DNA of 64,000 nucleotides, from assembly GCA_037833965.1 (NCBI GenBank), contig AP031354.1:27816001-27880000 (forward strand), written 5' to 3'. Every line of letters begins with the position of its first letter. The first letter of the stretch is position 1. The notes beneath the pieces were generated by a model. It saw nothing but the letters and a program-made list of their open reading frames with translations, was not told the origin of the DNA and made no database searches. Position numbers and translations under genes: made by a program. Positions 1-11,308 of this stretch are shown one piece after another. This stretch comes from Marchantia polymorpha subsp. ruderalis (Eukaryota > Streptophyta > Marchantiopsida > Marchantiales > Marchantiaceae).

Positions 1-44
1 TCACTGACAATGACTGACTGACAGACTGACTGATTTCCTCTAAG
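1..44. repeat. Tail of junction block P (left-truncated)
   Basis: This is the end of the roughly 261-bp junction block P, matching 21,182-21,225. It contains the variable ACTG/ACAG microrepeat. The rest of the block lies outside the window. Confidence 0.85.
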
Positions 45-563
45 GGTTTAGGAATAGATAGAAATAGTGAGGAATACTAAAATTGTGACTATATGCAAAA
101 TTCCTACGGTTTAAGAATGTATCTGATACAGGATCACTAAAATTTCTAGCCTCATCCCAAAAGCTGAAGAAACCTTGAAGCACTTCCAGATCTGACACTG
201 CCGGGGGAGGATCTGGACCATCAGTTGACGATGCGTAGGCGAGGATGCCGTCCTTTCTTTCCAACTCGACCGTCACTGAGACGAACTTCAATCATCGCTG
301 CAGTACTTCCCACGGCAGCGGCGGTCATACATCCATCCACCCTTCCATCCGCACAGGGCATCAGATTCTTCCGCCCATGACTTTGACTGGCACGAGCTTC
401 TCTGTGTTGATCACACCTGCTAGCTAGAGATTCAGCTCTATCTCTATCGATCCCGGCAGCTCTACACACCCCGATTCTCGAATCTGCCATCATGATCCCG
501 CATCGACGACTCGCGCTGAGTCACCGGGACATAGGACCAATCGCATCCACGACCGTCTTCAAA
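45..563. other. 519-bp spacer between two P blocks
   Basis: This spacer lies between two direct copies of block P. It recurs at 21,226-21,744 and 42,419-42,937 and is absent from the fourth junction. It holds a 90-codon minus-strand frame starting with ATG (annotated separately) and an overlapping 83-codon minus frame at 40-291 that starts with TTG. Block plus spacer (780 bp) behaves as one duplicated segment. Confidence 0.8.
221..493 (-). CDS. Unrecognised 90-codon open frame
   Basis: I do not recognise this product. The frame starts with ATG (MMADSRIGVC...) and is rich in Arg, Ala and Cys. A TTATATA element on the same strand lies about 95 bp upstream, at the usual distance for a TATA-driven start. 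A possible splice donor (AG|GTGTGA) lies near codon 26, so the true product may be spliced rather than the full frame. Identical copies at 21,402-21,674 and 42,595-42,867 add no evidence of selection because the whole units are near-identical. It could be a chance frame. Confidence 0.25.
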   Translation of the reverse strand: MMADSRIGVCRAAGIDRDRAESLASRCDQHREARASQSHGRKNLMPCADGRVDGCMTAAAVGSTAAMIEVRLSDGRVGKKGRHPRLRIVN

Positions 564-812
564 CCCTCACGCGCCTGTGATGGTATATAACGCTGCGATC
601 AGTACACAGGGTGCGTGGAGTGAGGGAGGGTAGCTCGCGTGATTTGTTCCACTCGGTGAGATGATTCGTTGATGCGATCGAGGAGAAGGAGGAGGGAATC
701 ATGTTTAGGCGTGGGAGTTCGGGGATGGAGACGGAGTAAGAGTAGCTCGGCCTGCTCAGGTGCAGGAAGCAGGGGACCGATCAATGACAATGACAGACTG
801 ATTTCCTCTAAG
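564..812. repeat. Junction block P, second copy before unit 1
   Basis: This is a direct repeat of about 250-261 bp, also at 20,965-21,225, 21,745-22,005, 42,158-42,418, 42,938-43,198 and 63,463-63,711. Length differences come from an ACTG/ACAG microrepeat near its right end. This copy and the 63,463 copy carry the short form (CAATGACAATGACAGACTG); the others carry the long form. The block has no TG...CA ends, so it is not an LTR. Confidence 0.85.
584..590. promoter_or_regulatory. TATA-like element in block P
   Basis: TATATAA on the plus strand, readable as TTATATA on the minus strand. It could drive the minus-strand 90-codon frame at 221-493, whose ATG lies about 95 bp away, or transcription to the right. 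Each full copy of block P carries it, so every junction has one or two. No other promoter element was recognised. Confidence 0.3.
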
Positions 813-827
813 ACCATCTGTTGTTGT

Positions 828-1335
828 TATAGGGTATAAATGTACCAAGAGGTTCTAACTAAGGGTTTAAATTTGGGTTACCGAGAAGAACGTTTTTGAA
901 ATTTGCAAGCTTCAAACATAAGAGTTCGCGGTAGATGATCTATGGTCACTTCACCAGTTGTGTGAATACAGTTTGCACTCTGCTCGATGCACTCTCTCAT
1001 CTCGTAACTTCAGATAAGGAAATTTCTCTCGTCTTGATCCGACCTGGATTCCGGGTTACCGAGCTCCCTGTCCTCGTTAATGGAGTAGTTGTCCACAAGC
1101 TGTCCAAATTTGCGTCGCATTTGTTTCATGTGTCAAGTTGTTGAGGACGGATGTGGATGCTCAAATGCCCCGATTCGCGGGTTACGCAATTCCTCTCTCA
1201 CGTGCAGTTTGGTTATACCTCCCTCTAAATTGAAATCACTGAGACACTTACTTCTGTGGCTGGGTACTGTTTGAGATCACGAAGCAGTTCTTCTTCGTCA
1301 CACTAAAATACAATTCACACGGGTTGAAAGTCGAA
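828..1335. other. Intergenic stretch, unidentified short frames
   Basis: Short frames occur on both strands. A minus-strand reading near 1020-1135 (MKQMRRKFGQLVDNYS...) is highly charged and could be an exon end, but I could not assign it. No domain was recognised. Confidence 0.4.
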
Positions 1336-1531
1336 CCCATGGTATTCAACTTAGAAGGAGAGAGATGAGGGCGAAGGCTTCCAAGTCCAAGAGTAGAAGG
1401 GAGATTACGAATCAGATACCCTTCATTATCCAGCCCATGGTATTCAACTTAGAAGGAGAGAGATGAGGGCGAAGGCTTCCAAGTCCAAGAGTAGAAGGGA
1501 GATTACGAATCAGATACCCTTCATTATCCAG
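1336..1531. repeat. 98-bp tandem duplication (two copies)
   Basis: Two adjacent identical 98-bp copies, 1336-1433 and 1434-1531, each starting CCCATGGTATTC and ending TTATCCAG. The same pair is present at 22,529-22,724 and 43,722-43,917, so the duplication predates amplification of the large unit. Confidence 0.93.
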
Positions 1532-1545
1532 CAATTATTGTGGCC

Positions 1546-1812
1546 CTAATGCACGTTGTCCCCAGTCATGCAAAATGTTCTTTCTCTTAACTTGCAACTT
1601 CCAAATGACCACCTTCCGATTCTGTCCCCTTCCATGTCCTTTATCTGTGGAATTCTCACGTCCTTTTTCTCATTCAAGTACAAGAAATTGTACCAGAAAG
1701 TGTCCGCAAGTTTCATGTCTCTCAGTCCACTCCCTGTTCGACCGAAATCAAATGGGTCCAGAAACCGGCTCAAAGGACAGTTACTTGCCGAACGTGCCAT
1801 GACCCCCTCCAT
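1546..1812 (-). CDS. Unrecognised 88-codon open frame
   Basis: This is an ATG-started frame just after the 98-bp repeat. The product contains LADTFWYNFLYLNEKK and MEGDRIGRWSF and resembles ordinary protein in composition, but I recognise no family. An overlapping 100-codon plus-strand frame (1556-1858) competes with it. Copies at 22,739-23,005 and 43,932-44,198 are identical. It may be an exon remnant or chance. Confidence 0.2.
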   Translation of the reverse strand: MEGVMARSASNCPLSRFLDPFDFGRTGSGLRDMKLADTFWYNFLYLNEKKDVRIPQIKDMEGDRIGRWSFGSCKLRERTFCMTGDNVH

Positions 1813-1859
1813 CCGAGAGACAAGTACTTACTCTTTAGGATTTTATCAACTCCTTTGAC

Positions 1860-4800
1860 CAGATCTGGTTTCTGTTGACACTTGAACTGATCACTGACCA
1901 GAGTATACCAGAGGAGTTTTAGGTGGCCAGAAATTTTGCCAACTAGAGAATATGAGACACAAATCGTTAGGAAAAACAGATCAACTGAAAGTAGCAAGGT
2001 GCCGAGGGTCCTTGTGGAGTGAACTTTCTACCTCCTTGATTGAGTGTCCTGTCAAATCTCCAATGTACGCTCTGCCTACTGCCTGCTGATCTGTGGATCT
2101 GGACTCTCAAAAGCGTTCACATATATTCAACACTCGGATTGTGAAGCCTGCATGAATTGGGAATGGAAATGGGAGAGAAAACTCTTCGGAATGACTTACC
2201 TTTCGGAAGCTTGGGCCAGAAGTCAGTGGGGAAAGCTCCTGTCTGAGGCATCTGCGTAAAAATAGGAATAATGAACGGCACACAATTAATGCAAACTTCC
2301 GTTCGAACTTCACGAACAGGAATCAACAGGGAGCCAATTCTCAGAAGCTCAGTTCCCGAGAAATTCACACATCTTTCTGGTAACTAATTCGTCCAAGGTT
2401 GTTGTCTTGCTACTGCTAATCTGAACCCTGTTAGCCGTAAACCAAAGTGAGAAAAGACAAACATACAAATAACTTCTAGCCTGCTGCTGCTGATAAAGGG
2501 AAATTTAATTCTACAGTTTTCAAATCGAGGACCTTCTCTCTCTAGTACTACGAACAAACAGGAACAAAACGAAAACCTTCTCCAAGGTCCGAAGTATACT
2601 GCTGGACATGACGAAATATTGCAATCTGCTACCTGTTCGAATGCTGCATATAACATCCATCAAATGTGCGAGATAATCTGCACCCTTACAGACCTCTGTA
2701 TCAGAACCACCACTGGTACTTAACCGTAGAATCGAAGCAGACAGATAGGTAGATAGACATATCAGGCATGCATGCGTCGTGCTACAGAAATTATCTTTCT
2801 CTATCCGATTTTAATCCACAAGGAGAGATTTAAGGTTGGATTTGCTGTGGAAAGTTGCACTTTATGGCCGGATGTAGATGAATAGAAGACATTGTATCAA
2901 TGAACTGCCTCTGCAATATACCATCTATCTACCATTCGAGCATGCGTAGAGACAGGGGACTTGAGGAAGAGTAGGAGTGATAGGTACGTACTGTGTACAA
3001 AGCTGCAATCTGCTCCAATAAACCTCTAGCACTCGCAGCACTGTTTGTGATTCGGTGTCCTCTCACAACGGGACGGCTGACGCTGGCTCAAGTTTCGATT
3101 GCTCCTCATCGCTAAGCGGGAGAGATATTTGTCATATTTGTACTTTCGAGACAACCTGTATTTAATCCACGGAGTACCTCTTCTCTCTCATCGTGAGACG
3201 CAACCCTTGCATACAGACTGTAGATGTCAGTCAGTTCATTTGGGAGAAGATAAAATGGACTTACCGGTCCACACTTGAATGTCATTCTTCATCGTTTTGA
3301 GTGGCACAGTTTCCATACCATTCACTACCATTCCAGATTATCCTAAGGTTGTGTCAATAAGCTCAGGACTGAAGAATTTGAACCCCAAAGAACAGCTATC
3401 ATGAACAAGCTCCAGCACATCTATTACCACAATCAACGTAAGATAAAGGCAGATTCAAGATAGATAGCATTGCACTTCGGATAAATCACTTTAAAACTCA
3501 TTTCACTCTGCTCTTAAATTGAAAATTCACGCGGTAGACTGAAGTTCTTGACCTCCAAAGAAGCCTGTTCCCGAATTGCCTGATCATCAAGCGAGTGACA
3601 ATTTTATAATCAATCCACGTTTATATCATAGTCTACGCACGATTGAGGGACGAGTTTCAGGTCAATGAAAAGACCGTGGTCAGCATCAGCCATCTTTGGC
3701 GTCAAAGGCACGGAAATTACGACCACGACCACTGCACACCTATTGCTTGAAAGGGCCAGGGGATGCGCATGAGCATAGTCCACCGTGGTTCCAATCAATG
3801 AGACTATCGTACGAATAATATGATCAAATATGGAAAACCGTGCGCGCCTAAAACTGTTCACAGGATGAACTACATAGTGCATTTAATAAATTCTCGATTC
3901 AAAACAAGGGTCAGATATCACAATCCTGTTTCTCTCTGACTCGTCCTCTTCCCCACTAACGGCGGTCCTGGAGCTCGGGTCAAGGTATGTTCATCTGGCT
4001 GGCCGTCCTGAACTAAGGAACTATCTTTTCTCTCTTCCCCATCTCAGCAAATTCAATTTACTGTTAGTCAGTTATATACTACGGACTTACGAAAGTGATC
4101 AGAAGGACTCAATCTGAAGAACATCATGTACTTATACCATTGCCTTGCTGCCCAATGGCCGGAAGAATTGCTGTTCTCTTCTTATGCAGCCACATTTCAG
4201 ATTAGATCCAGAAGAAAAGAGAACTTTGACAGTGAAACGAATTGATGCTGTTGGGATATTTACAACCCATTCGTGATCCGTGTTGTACATCGATCAATCT
4301 TAAAAACGAATTCCACGATTCAGAATAGGATTGAAACAAATTTTAGGTGAACACATCTTTCCCTGTCGAGCTTCCTGGGTTTTTTTAACGTACAGAGAGT
4401 TTCAACCAATTGAAAAGGGACACATTTGAACCATGGTTATCTTCCAACAAGATTCGCTCTACCATCTCACCAGCTCTTACGATGAAGCTAAACTACATAT
4501 AGTCCACATACAGCGGAACGTACCATGAAATATTATATATTATTTCTTAGACAACTTGAAATTCCTACTAAGTTGGCACAGTGTTTGCGATATGCCTTCT
4601 GAGATTTTCATAACTTCAATTCTCGAGAATCGAAATTAACAATCTTCAGTATTTCTGAATCAAAGGATATCTATGGTAGACAACAAAAAGCACAAAAGAC
4701 ATTGTTGTATTTGACTTATTTGAATCTATTTGATTAAAAATTGATTTATAAATATAAAAATCTTTACTAAAAACAAGCAAAAATTTCATACTGTCAAAAC

Positions 4801-7030
4801 TTTCTTTATTGGTTCACTTTAAACAGCGACATAGATGTTCAGAATATCTTCAAACGCAGGTTATAATCATTTTTTAATATACAATATGCTCAAAATAATA
4901 GTGCATTTTACTTTACAGAGGTAATACTAAAAATTTTGAACAATCATATTATTATTATGTCTTTTAACTATTCTATGTATCATATGATAAGAATTAAATT
5001 TTACTCCGAAGCGCCTCTTTACATAAATTGGTGCATACCCCGCAATCTGTCATTTGAAGGGTGGAGATAAGGCAGTTTGCTTATATCCCAACGAAAAGTA
5101 TATGTAAATTCTGTTCATGTAGGTACACAATAAACGGATTAAACGGATAGACAATAGTAACATACGCAGCAGATGGATTCCTAGAGTGGCCTCTGCGTGC
5201 AGTTTCACGGCATTATCTTCTTCACTTCAAAAACAACAGTCAAACTGTTGGGTTGCTTAGCAGGTATGATAGGTTACAGCATTTTTGGAATGCATGCGAG
5301 CCGTACTACAATCACCCCCACAACTTCTGACCGTTCTCTTGAAAATCAGAAAGCTACGGAAGTACTCGTCAAATTTTAGTTACAGATAGACGGCCTCACC
5401 TCTTTCGCTCAAAGATATTCAAGTTTTCAGAGCCATGCGCTCGAAGATGCGAGTTGGTTACCTGTTTCTCCCTGTAACCTCCACATTTTCGCAAATCCTT
5501 ACTGAAATCCAGATCTTTTTTATTCATCCGTTATGAGTTTTAAAATTTTTCATATAATATGATCCCAGTCCCCGCAACAAACTGTAGTCAGAAAAAGCAA
5601 TAATTCAATGATGTCTAGATTTGTAAGAAGCTAAGAGTGGAGACTCTACCGAGCTTGGTGGTAAATTCAATACATGAAAAGTGTAGCTTTTTTCGTCTCT
5701 ACTTTCGTTGATAATGCGTACTGTCCTATCTCATCTGAGAAATTAATCTTAAAAATCAAAATATATGGTCACCTCGGGTCACAAGTAATCAATCAAACCA
5801 GAATTGTTGACATTATTTTTAGTACCAACGTATTTTTAGTACAACGTGCCTTTGAATCTGGATGTCCAGATGATCCACAATTAAAAGTTATCTTAGCTCC
5901 TAGCACATACCGTCTCTCATCGTAGAAATATTGCAGATCCAATATTTTAAATATTTGAATAAATATTTCTTATAGGTGGTGATAATGAGTAAATCTATGT
6001 ACTCATTACCGACTCATGTACTGTAAAGAAACGAAATCTCATGATTGAATTACTTGATTCTTGTGATTCTCATTATAATCGTTCACTGCATACTACGATA
6101 CAAACTTGGGGAATTTTGAAATATGTCTATGGTCAACTTTGGAAGGATAGCAAAGACCTACTTTTCTTCTTACATTAGTATATGACGTGTATCAGTCTAC
6201 GGAATACTTGGAAATCCTACTGATGTGACGATTTCATAGTCGTTTGGCTGCATGCCCATACCTTACGTTTAATGAAGATCTCATCTCGTCAATAAGACAT
6301 CTGCATCATTATTCAACGTGAACAGGTTGAGCTTTATGGGATGTGCAGCACCTTGTGGAGAGAGAGATTTGCTTCTTGTGTACACGAAGAACGCATAATG
6401 AACGAGAATACCCAATTCAGGATCCACAGTAAAACATTGCTTGGAGCTTGGACCTTGAATTACAATTCGGCTACGAGTGATTTCAAGAACAATGTTCCAA
6501 CATATCGACAAGCTGCCGTGCTGTCATGTCCTCCACATGTCAACTTACATGAAGCAGCTAATTTCGAGTGTCTCTTAATGAATTGATGATTCGAACAGAC
6601 TAATAAAAAGTTAAGGTCATACTCACAATTCTCAAAAAGTGCTCGATTTGCGTCTAAAACATTACGGCCCACATGTTTGTAGCTGGTCCATTGTAACTAT
6701 CACAGGAACAATTGTATAAGGTGTTGACACCATATGTGTCGAGGGCATTCGTATCTGCAGAAGATCATGGTGTATCGCAGCATTGTCTAGTATATTGAGA
6801 TCTACACAGTCTTATCTTGCGCCGTATGTATGGTATCCGCATATGTATTCAATTGGTATTTGTATTACATGTTGGAAAATTACCCTTCAGTGTATACCAA
6901 ATCTCGAAGACCATGATTTGCTACAGAGTATCGCAAAGATGTTCCAGCTAGGTGAAACCAATGGCATAACTTTTACAAAATACGAACGATGACAGATGGA
7001 AACTCCTTCTTCCTTTCTGCAGTCATATGA
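1860..7030. other. Long AT-rich stretch without recognisable gene
   Basis: Only short frames below about 95 codons occur here, none with recognisable motifs. AT content peaks around 4500-5000 and 5500-6000, with runs such as TTTTTAATATAC. No hairpins of the kind seen after 10,100 were noticed and no transposon ends were identified. Equivalent stretches are 23,053-28,223 and 44,246-49,418. The unit 3 copy shows scattered substitutions from about 44,509 onward. Confidence 0.6.
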
Positions 7031-7384
7031 TTACGGTACTATTCGACAGAGAAGTGTACAGCTCTTGTACGCGATGCACGTTGTTTTATGCCTTGATTCC
7101 ACTCGCTTGTGTCTCAGTGGAGCATAGAATATCGTGTACAGTATTGCATGGGAGAGAATGATACTTTTCCTGGAGATGAGAAGTGAGTGCTCAACAGAGA
7201 AGTCAAGGCACACAAACAGGACATGTTCCTCATGGAGCCCATTGGCTTCCAGAGTTTGAGCTTGAGGTCGTATGTATTCAATGCAGATCATAGATGAGTC
7301 TGCCCCGCATAGATTACTGTGTAAACTCATCTCACTATTTATACTGCCTTGCATACATTTCTGCAGTGATACTGAAGCACTCAT
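7031..7384 (-). CDS. Unrecognised 117-codon open frame
   Basis: This is the longest ATG-started frame of the AT-rich half (MSASVSLQKCMQG...). It has no recognisable domain and an ordinary composition with many Ser, Leu, Ile and Cys. Copies at 28,224-28,577 and 49,419-49,772 have the same protein sequence, although unit 3 has several other differences nearby. A chance frame is as likely as a gene. Confidence 0.2.
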   Translation of the reverse strand: MSASVSLQKCMQGSINSEMSLHSNLCGADSSMICIEYIRPQAQTLEANGLHEEHVLFVCLDFSVEHSLLISRKSIILSHAILYTIFYAPLRHKRVESRHKTTCIAYKSCTLLCRIVP

Positions 7385-7389
7385 CGTAT

Positions 7390-10100
7390 TTGGTTCACGT
7401 TGAGCTGTTCATGTGGGTTTAGGTCCGTCGGCAGAGGAGCTATGTGACCGGTTTTACAATTTCGATAATCTTTTTGTTTTCCTCTGGTGGATGTTAGATA
7501 TAATAGACTTTAAAAAGGTGAACAAAAAGCTAAAAAGGCGGCGGTGATTCTGCATGTATCATTTAACATGACAAGAATACAACGCGTATCATGTTGGTGA
7601 CTATGACATTAATGCAACCATGCTTGAGAATATACAGATTGATTTATGGAGCATGATCCACTGTGCTCTCTTTTTGAAACACTTTCAATTTAATTTTTAA
7701 TTTCTCAGATTACTTTTTGGAATGAGAGTCTTATCACAGAATTATTCAATCGTTAGCTTCAACAGGCAGGGTTACTTCTTTGTTCTAAAAACTAAGATGT
7801 AATTGTGTATAACTTCGCTGACATTGTTAAAGTAGACTAGGTCAAAGTCACTTGCATGTTTATGTATGTTCAATCAAACCTGAGTTCATTCACCACCAGA
7901 TTCTATGGGAAATTCGAGTGCAAGATTTCAACGCAGGTGAAGAGCATGTTATTGGATTAAGTATTTACTCAATGATGTGAAGGTATAAATCTATAATCTA
8001 GCGATGAATTATTTAGGAATATCAACATATTTAATTGGAACAATGAAGCTAGTATCTAACCGATAAACTAGACAACAAAAAGGATGAGAGGGTGAGACAG
8101 AGACAGATCTATCAACGGACTTAAAAAAAGAAATGATTGTATATCAATGCAACATCTTTTTATCTCGCCCTATCACTTCGTCTTTTTCTATGTGTATTAC
8201 TGTAAGTTATTTTGAAGTGCTGGAATCTATTGATGATGTCTTCAAATCAATTTGATCTTTTTGAAAACTACTGTTCTTATATAGCTGGTCATCGGGAGTT
8301 TGAAGGCTTAGAGGTGTATGATTCCAAAAAATTAGTCTTGCATAACGGCTGTAAAAGGACAGTAATAAGCGAAACTTTAAACAATGATCAGCAGATGATG
8401 GTTATGAGAATGTGAGATTCCCTTATCTAACTATCTAAGATTTCTCGAATGTACTTTACATGCATTATATTTTCCTGCTCCATTCTTTCTGAATCGTATG
8501 GTTCGTTATCCATCAATTAGATCATTTGCACTTCTTTGTTGGGATGAGATGTTTCTGTCTCGTAACGTGATTATTCGAATTTCAAGCAAAGAAGTATTGA
8601 GCTCCAAGAAAAGAAGAGATAAACGAACCAAAACGATGGAATAAACTTGAAATGTGTTAAGTAGAGGTAACAGTTATATTCCAAAGCATCTCTCCTTCGT
8701 AGATTTAAGAATTTACTCAAGCCTAGCAAGCGAGCAGAAGGCTTGTGCGTAGATTAGAATAGAATTACAAAAAATTATAAAAATTTCGTAAACAGGCGAA
8801 AGACGATGAACAAGAATGAGGAGTTAAAAAGGATAAACTACTTTTTGAGAAAGATATTTGGCCTAATAAGGATAGAATTGGGTAATATTCGGACCTTTTA
8901 TCATGGAAGTCTCTGAAGTCGATGTATATAGGCTTACTTCCTGAACTGAAATATGGTCTTATTCATGGAACTTGATAAGTTAGCAGTACACGGCTAGTGA
9001 TAGGGTGATTCCGATCGATATGCACATGCAAGTTTGTGAAGATGTAGTTTTTGGATGAAGTGGAGTAAGATAAGAGGAGTAACACAGGTCACAATAATCC
9101 TCCTATAATCAATGTATCACACAGGTTAAAGGGTTATTAGTTTGAAATTCATATGGAAACATTGTGTCATGCCCAAGCATGTTGTCTATTGTTCCTGCTA
9201 GACATTAGAGTATATTTCTATTCAGCTCCAAACTAGTTCATCACAACCTTTTGACATTCAAATGATAATATATAAAATAATATTAAAAAAGTCCTTCTGG
9301 CGAAAGAGATGAAAAAAGTAAAAGAAAGACGTCCCACGTCATGTTGTATCAGAGATATCAGAAGAAATTTCTCTAAAATCGTTAAGACTAAGAAATTTTT
9401 TGAACGTTGTTATCTACAACTAACATCTAATGAATCTATCATCTGACAAATGTCAACCAAATTGACAATCTTAACACTTTGAATATACATAATTTGTATT
9501 CCCTCCTCATTCGTAATACAAGCTACTTTGACTCGTAATTCTATGGTTCTCCTTCCTTTTCAAGCTCTTTCTTCAAGACACTCTAACATAAAACACGTCA
9601 GTATTCATTCAGTTGCGCCGAAATAAAAAGAAACGGCCGTTCTAAGAAAAACCTCCTCAGGAACACCCATTGCTCAAAGTACCAACATTGGGTGTTGGGG
9701 GTGGTCAGAAGAGCTGTTGCTTGAAGTAAAACCTACCGGAACATGAACCTGCTGGTATGGCCACAGAAGTGCCGAAACCTGCAGGATCGGAGGATTCTGA
9801 ATTCGACTGATACGTTCCGCACACGAAGGAACGAGATGAAATGAGGAAACAACTCTTAGGATATTGGATGTACCCAGCAGTCATGATCCAACTACGGGAA
9901 CGAGTATTCTTACTACACCCCACGAGTTGATGCCCCATGAACAAACTAGCTTCAGCGGTTGTTTACGAGCTTCGTGCACTTTAACCCTGATTAGAATTAG
10001 CGACGTCGCCAGAATGGATGTGGTCAGTTCGTGCTGCTTGTGTCACCGCACGTGAGCAGCGGTCATCAGAGATTTCTCTTCCCGCTCTCACTTGAATCTC
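7390..10100. other. AT-rich stretch without recognisable gene
   Basis: No coding family was recognised. A 67-codon plus frame at 8212-8415 and a 79-codon minus frame at 9705-9944 exist but look like chance. Near 9328 lies a weak inverted repeat (GACGT ccc ACGTC) that is longer in unit 3. Counterparts are 28,583-31,293 and 49,778-52,488. Confidence 0.55.
9328..9340. repeat. Quasi-palindrome (short form)
   Basis: GACGT, CCC spacer, ACGTC. The right arm continues as ATG but the left neighbour is AAA, so pairing stops at 5 bp. In unit 3 the left neighbour reads CAT and the arms become 8 bp (51,714-51,732). Confidence 0.7.
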
Positions 10101-10102
10101 TC

Positions 10103-10123
10103 TTGAATCCAAATTGGATTCAA
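10103..10123. repeat. Small inverted repeat
   Basis: TTGAATCC and GGATTCAA arms (8 bp) around a 5-nt AAATT loop. It marks the start of the hairpin-rich half of the unit. Confidence 0.6.
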
Positions 10124-10165
10124 ATTGGTTCAAAACTGCAGGTAGCGCGAATTTCTGGTACTCGT

Positions 10166-10202
10166 AAAACGGGGGAATAGTTTAAAAATATTCCCCCGTT
10201 TT
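10166..10202. repeat. Hairpin, 14-bp arms, 9-nt loop
   Basis: Left arm 10166-10179 (AAAACGGGGGAATA) pairs perfectly with 10189-10202. In unit 3 (52,555-52,591) one T to C change next to the loop removes the innermost pair. Confidence 0.9.
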
Positions 10203-10315
10203 TCCAATTACACCAAATCCACATTGCCACTATAAAATGAACTCTCGACGAACCTCAGCTTCATCATTCGTTCTCACTCCGACACCCTGTAGATGTGACT
10301 GTCCGGGACTGTAAG

Positions 10316-10362
10316 TAAGGAGAGAGAAGTCGTTAGAAACACTAACGACTTCTCTCTCCTTA
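10316..10362. repeat. Hairpin, 21-bp perfect arms, 5-nt loop
   Basis: Arms 10316-10336 and 10342-10362 are perfect reverse complements around AAACA. The arm core is GAGAGAGAAGTCGTTAG. The same pyrimidine tract TTAGAGAAGTC follows immediately, suggesting that local sequence was the template. Copies are at 31,509-31,555 and 52,705-52,751. Confidence 0.95.
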
Positions 10363-10709
10363 GAGAAGTCTTTTCTATTCTTTTCTCGTCCAGACTTCTT
10401 CTGCAGCCAGCGTTCACAAATGTCGACTCGTAAGTGACTACTGACTTCTACCCCTTCTCAGCTGATGCATATTGCAATTGTACTCGAAATGGAACAGAGT
10501 CGACCTGGAGATCCATGGGGGACCTTACCTCTCGACTTTCTGATCAAAGTTCTCAGATCCATTCTTCACTCCTTCAGATTTCTGCAGCCAGCGTCCACAG
10601 ATGTTACAGATGTCAGCTCGTAATTGACTAACTGCTACCCCTTATGTTTTGCTATTATGATGTACAGAGTTTCAAACGCACAAGCATTCAGAAGAGGATT
10701 GTGTGAGAC

Positions 10710-10745
10710 GGTGATATTTTGAGGCAGTCGCCTCGAAATATCACC
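10710..10745. repeat. Hairpin, 16-bp arms, 4-nt loop
   Basis: Bases 10710-10725 pair with 10730-10745 with a single T.G wobble; the loop is AGTC. The outer arm is GGTGATATTT. Copies are at 31,903-31,938 and 53,100-53,135. Confidence 0.93.
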
Positions 10746-10770
10746 CTCTCCCGAAATCGCCTGAAATTTC

Positions 10771-10828
10771 TCACAGGAAAATCAGCTGTCACAATGAAAT
10801 TTCATTGTGACAGCTTATTTTCCTGTGA
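10771..10828. repeat. 58-bp palindrome, no spacer
   Basis: Arms of 29 bp (10771-10799 and 10800-10828) with one mismatch and no loop. The inner core is GCTGTCACAATGAAA followed directly by its reverse complement. Copies are at 31,964-32,021 and 53,161-53,218. Confidence 0.95.
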
Positions 10829-10859
10829 AACGTTAGTATCTGTTGGAGTCGAATCAATC

Positions 10860-11100
10860 ATGGCTCAACAGTCTCGTAGTCTCCCGAAAGCTGGAATTCA
10901 AATCTGCAGAGAGCTCGTGAGTGCTAGTGGTGCTGGTCTACGAGCTGCGGTTGGAGAGGTGTGATAACACAGAACTTCCGTTCTGTGATATCAAGCCGTG
11001 CTCAGATATCATCCCGTGCGAAGGCGATCTACTGGCTTCGGAGGCAACATCTTTTCACATTTCAGGTTCGAATCACACTCATGTTGCAGTAGCACGTACA
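10860..11100 (+). other. Possible exon-like segment, unidentified
   Basis: A plus-strand reading from ATG at 10860 gives MAQQSRSLPKAGIQICREL and then meets a possible splice donor (CTC|GTGAGTG at about 10,917). I do not recognise it. A small inverted repeat, CACAGAAC/GTTCTGTG, lies at 10968-10987. GGTTCGAATCAC near 11,066 resembles a tRNA T-arm, but no cloverleaf fits. Confidence 0.2.
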
Positions 11101-11152
11101 AATATAATACTGTAGAGACCTCGTGGCACATGGAGAGAAGTTCCGACACTTG

Positions 11153-11202
11153 CCCCCGAAACGTCTCTAAGCCCCCATCCGGGCTTAGAGACGTTTCGGG
11201 GG
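11153..11202. repeat. Hairpin, 22-bp perfect arms, 6-nt loop
   Basis: Arms 11153-11174 and 11181-11202 are perfect reverse complements (outer part CCCCCGAAACGTCTC). The loop is CCATCC in units 1 and 2 and CCGTCC in unit 3 (53,543-53,592): the arms are unchanged while the loop varies. Confidence 0.95.
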
Positions 11203-11218
11203 AGGGGCCGTCCCCCAA

Positions 11219-11237
11219 CCCCCACCACGCGTGGGGG
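11219..11237. repeat. Small hairpin, 7-bp arms
   Basis: CCCCCAC, loop CACGC, GTGGGGG. It is wedged between two much longer hairpins, making three consecutive fold-backs within 140 bp. Confidence 0.7.
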
Positions 11238-11293
11238 TAAGGGTGGAGGGGATGCGCGGGCGTTCGAACGCCCGCACATCCCCTCCACCCTTA
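11238..11293. repeat. 56-bp palindrome, no spacer
   Basis: Arms of 28 bp (11238-11265 and 11266-11293) with one internal mismatch and centre TTCGAA. The outer arm is TAAGGGTGGAGGGGATG. Copies are at 32,431-32,486 and 53,628-53,683. Confidence 0.95.
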
Positions 11294-11308
11294 CAACACA
11301 AGCTGTAC

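Noticed and set aside
24-291. UBL5-like start (MIEVRLSDGRVGKK) on the minus strand
   Set aside because: Only the first dozen residues loosely fit; the reading ends without the rest of the ubiquitin-like fold.
11060-11075. tRNA T-arm or SINE B-box (GGTTCGAATCAC)
   Set aside because: No matching acceptor stem, anticodon arm or A-box at the required distance.
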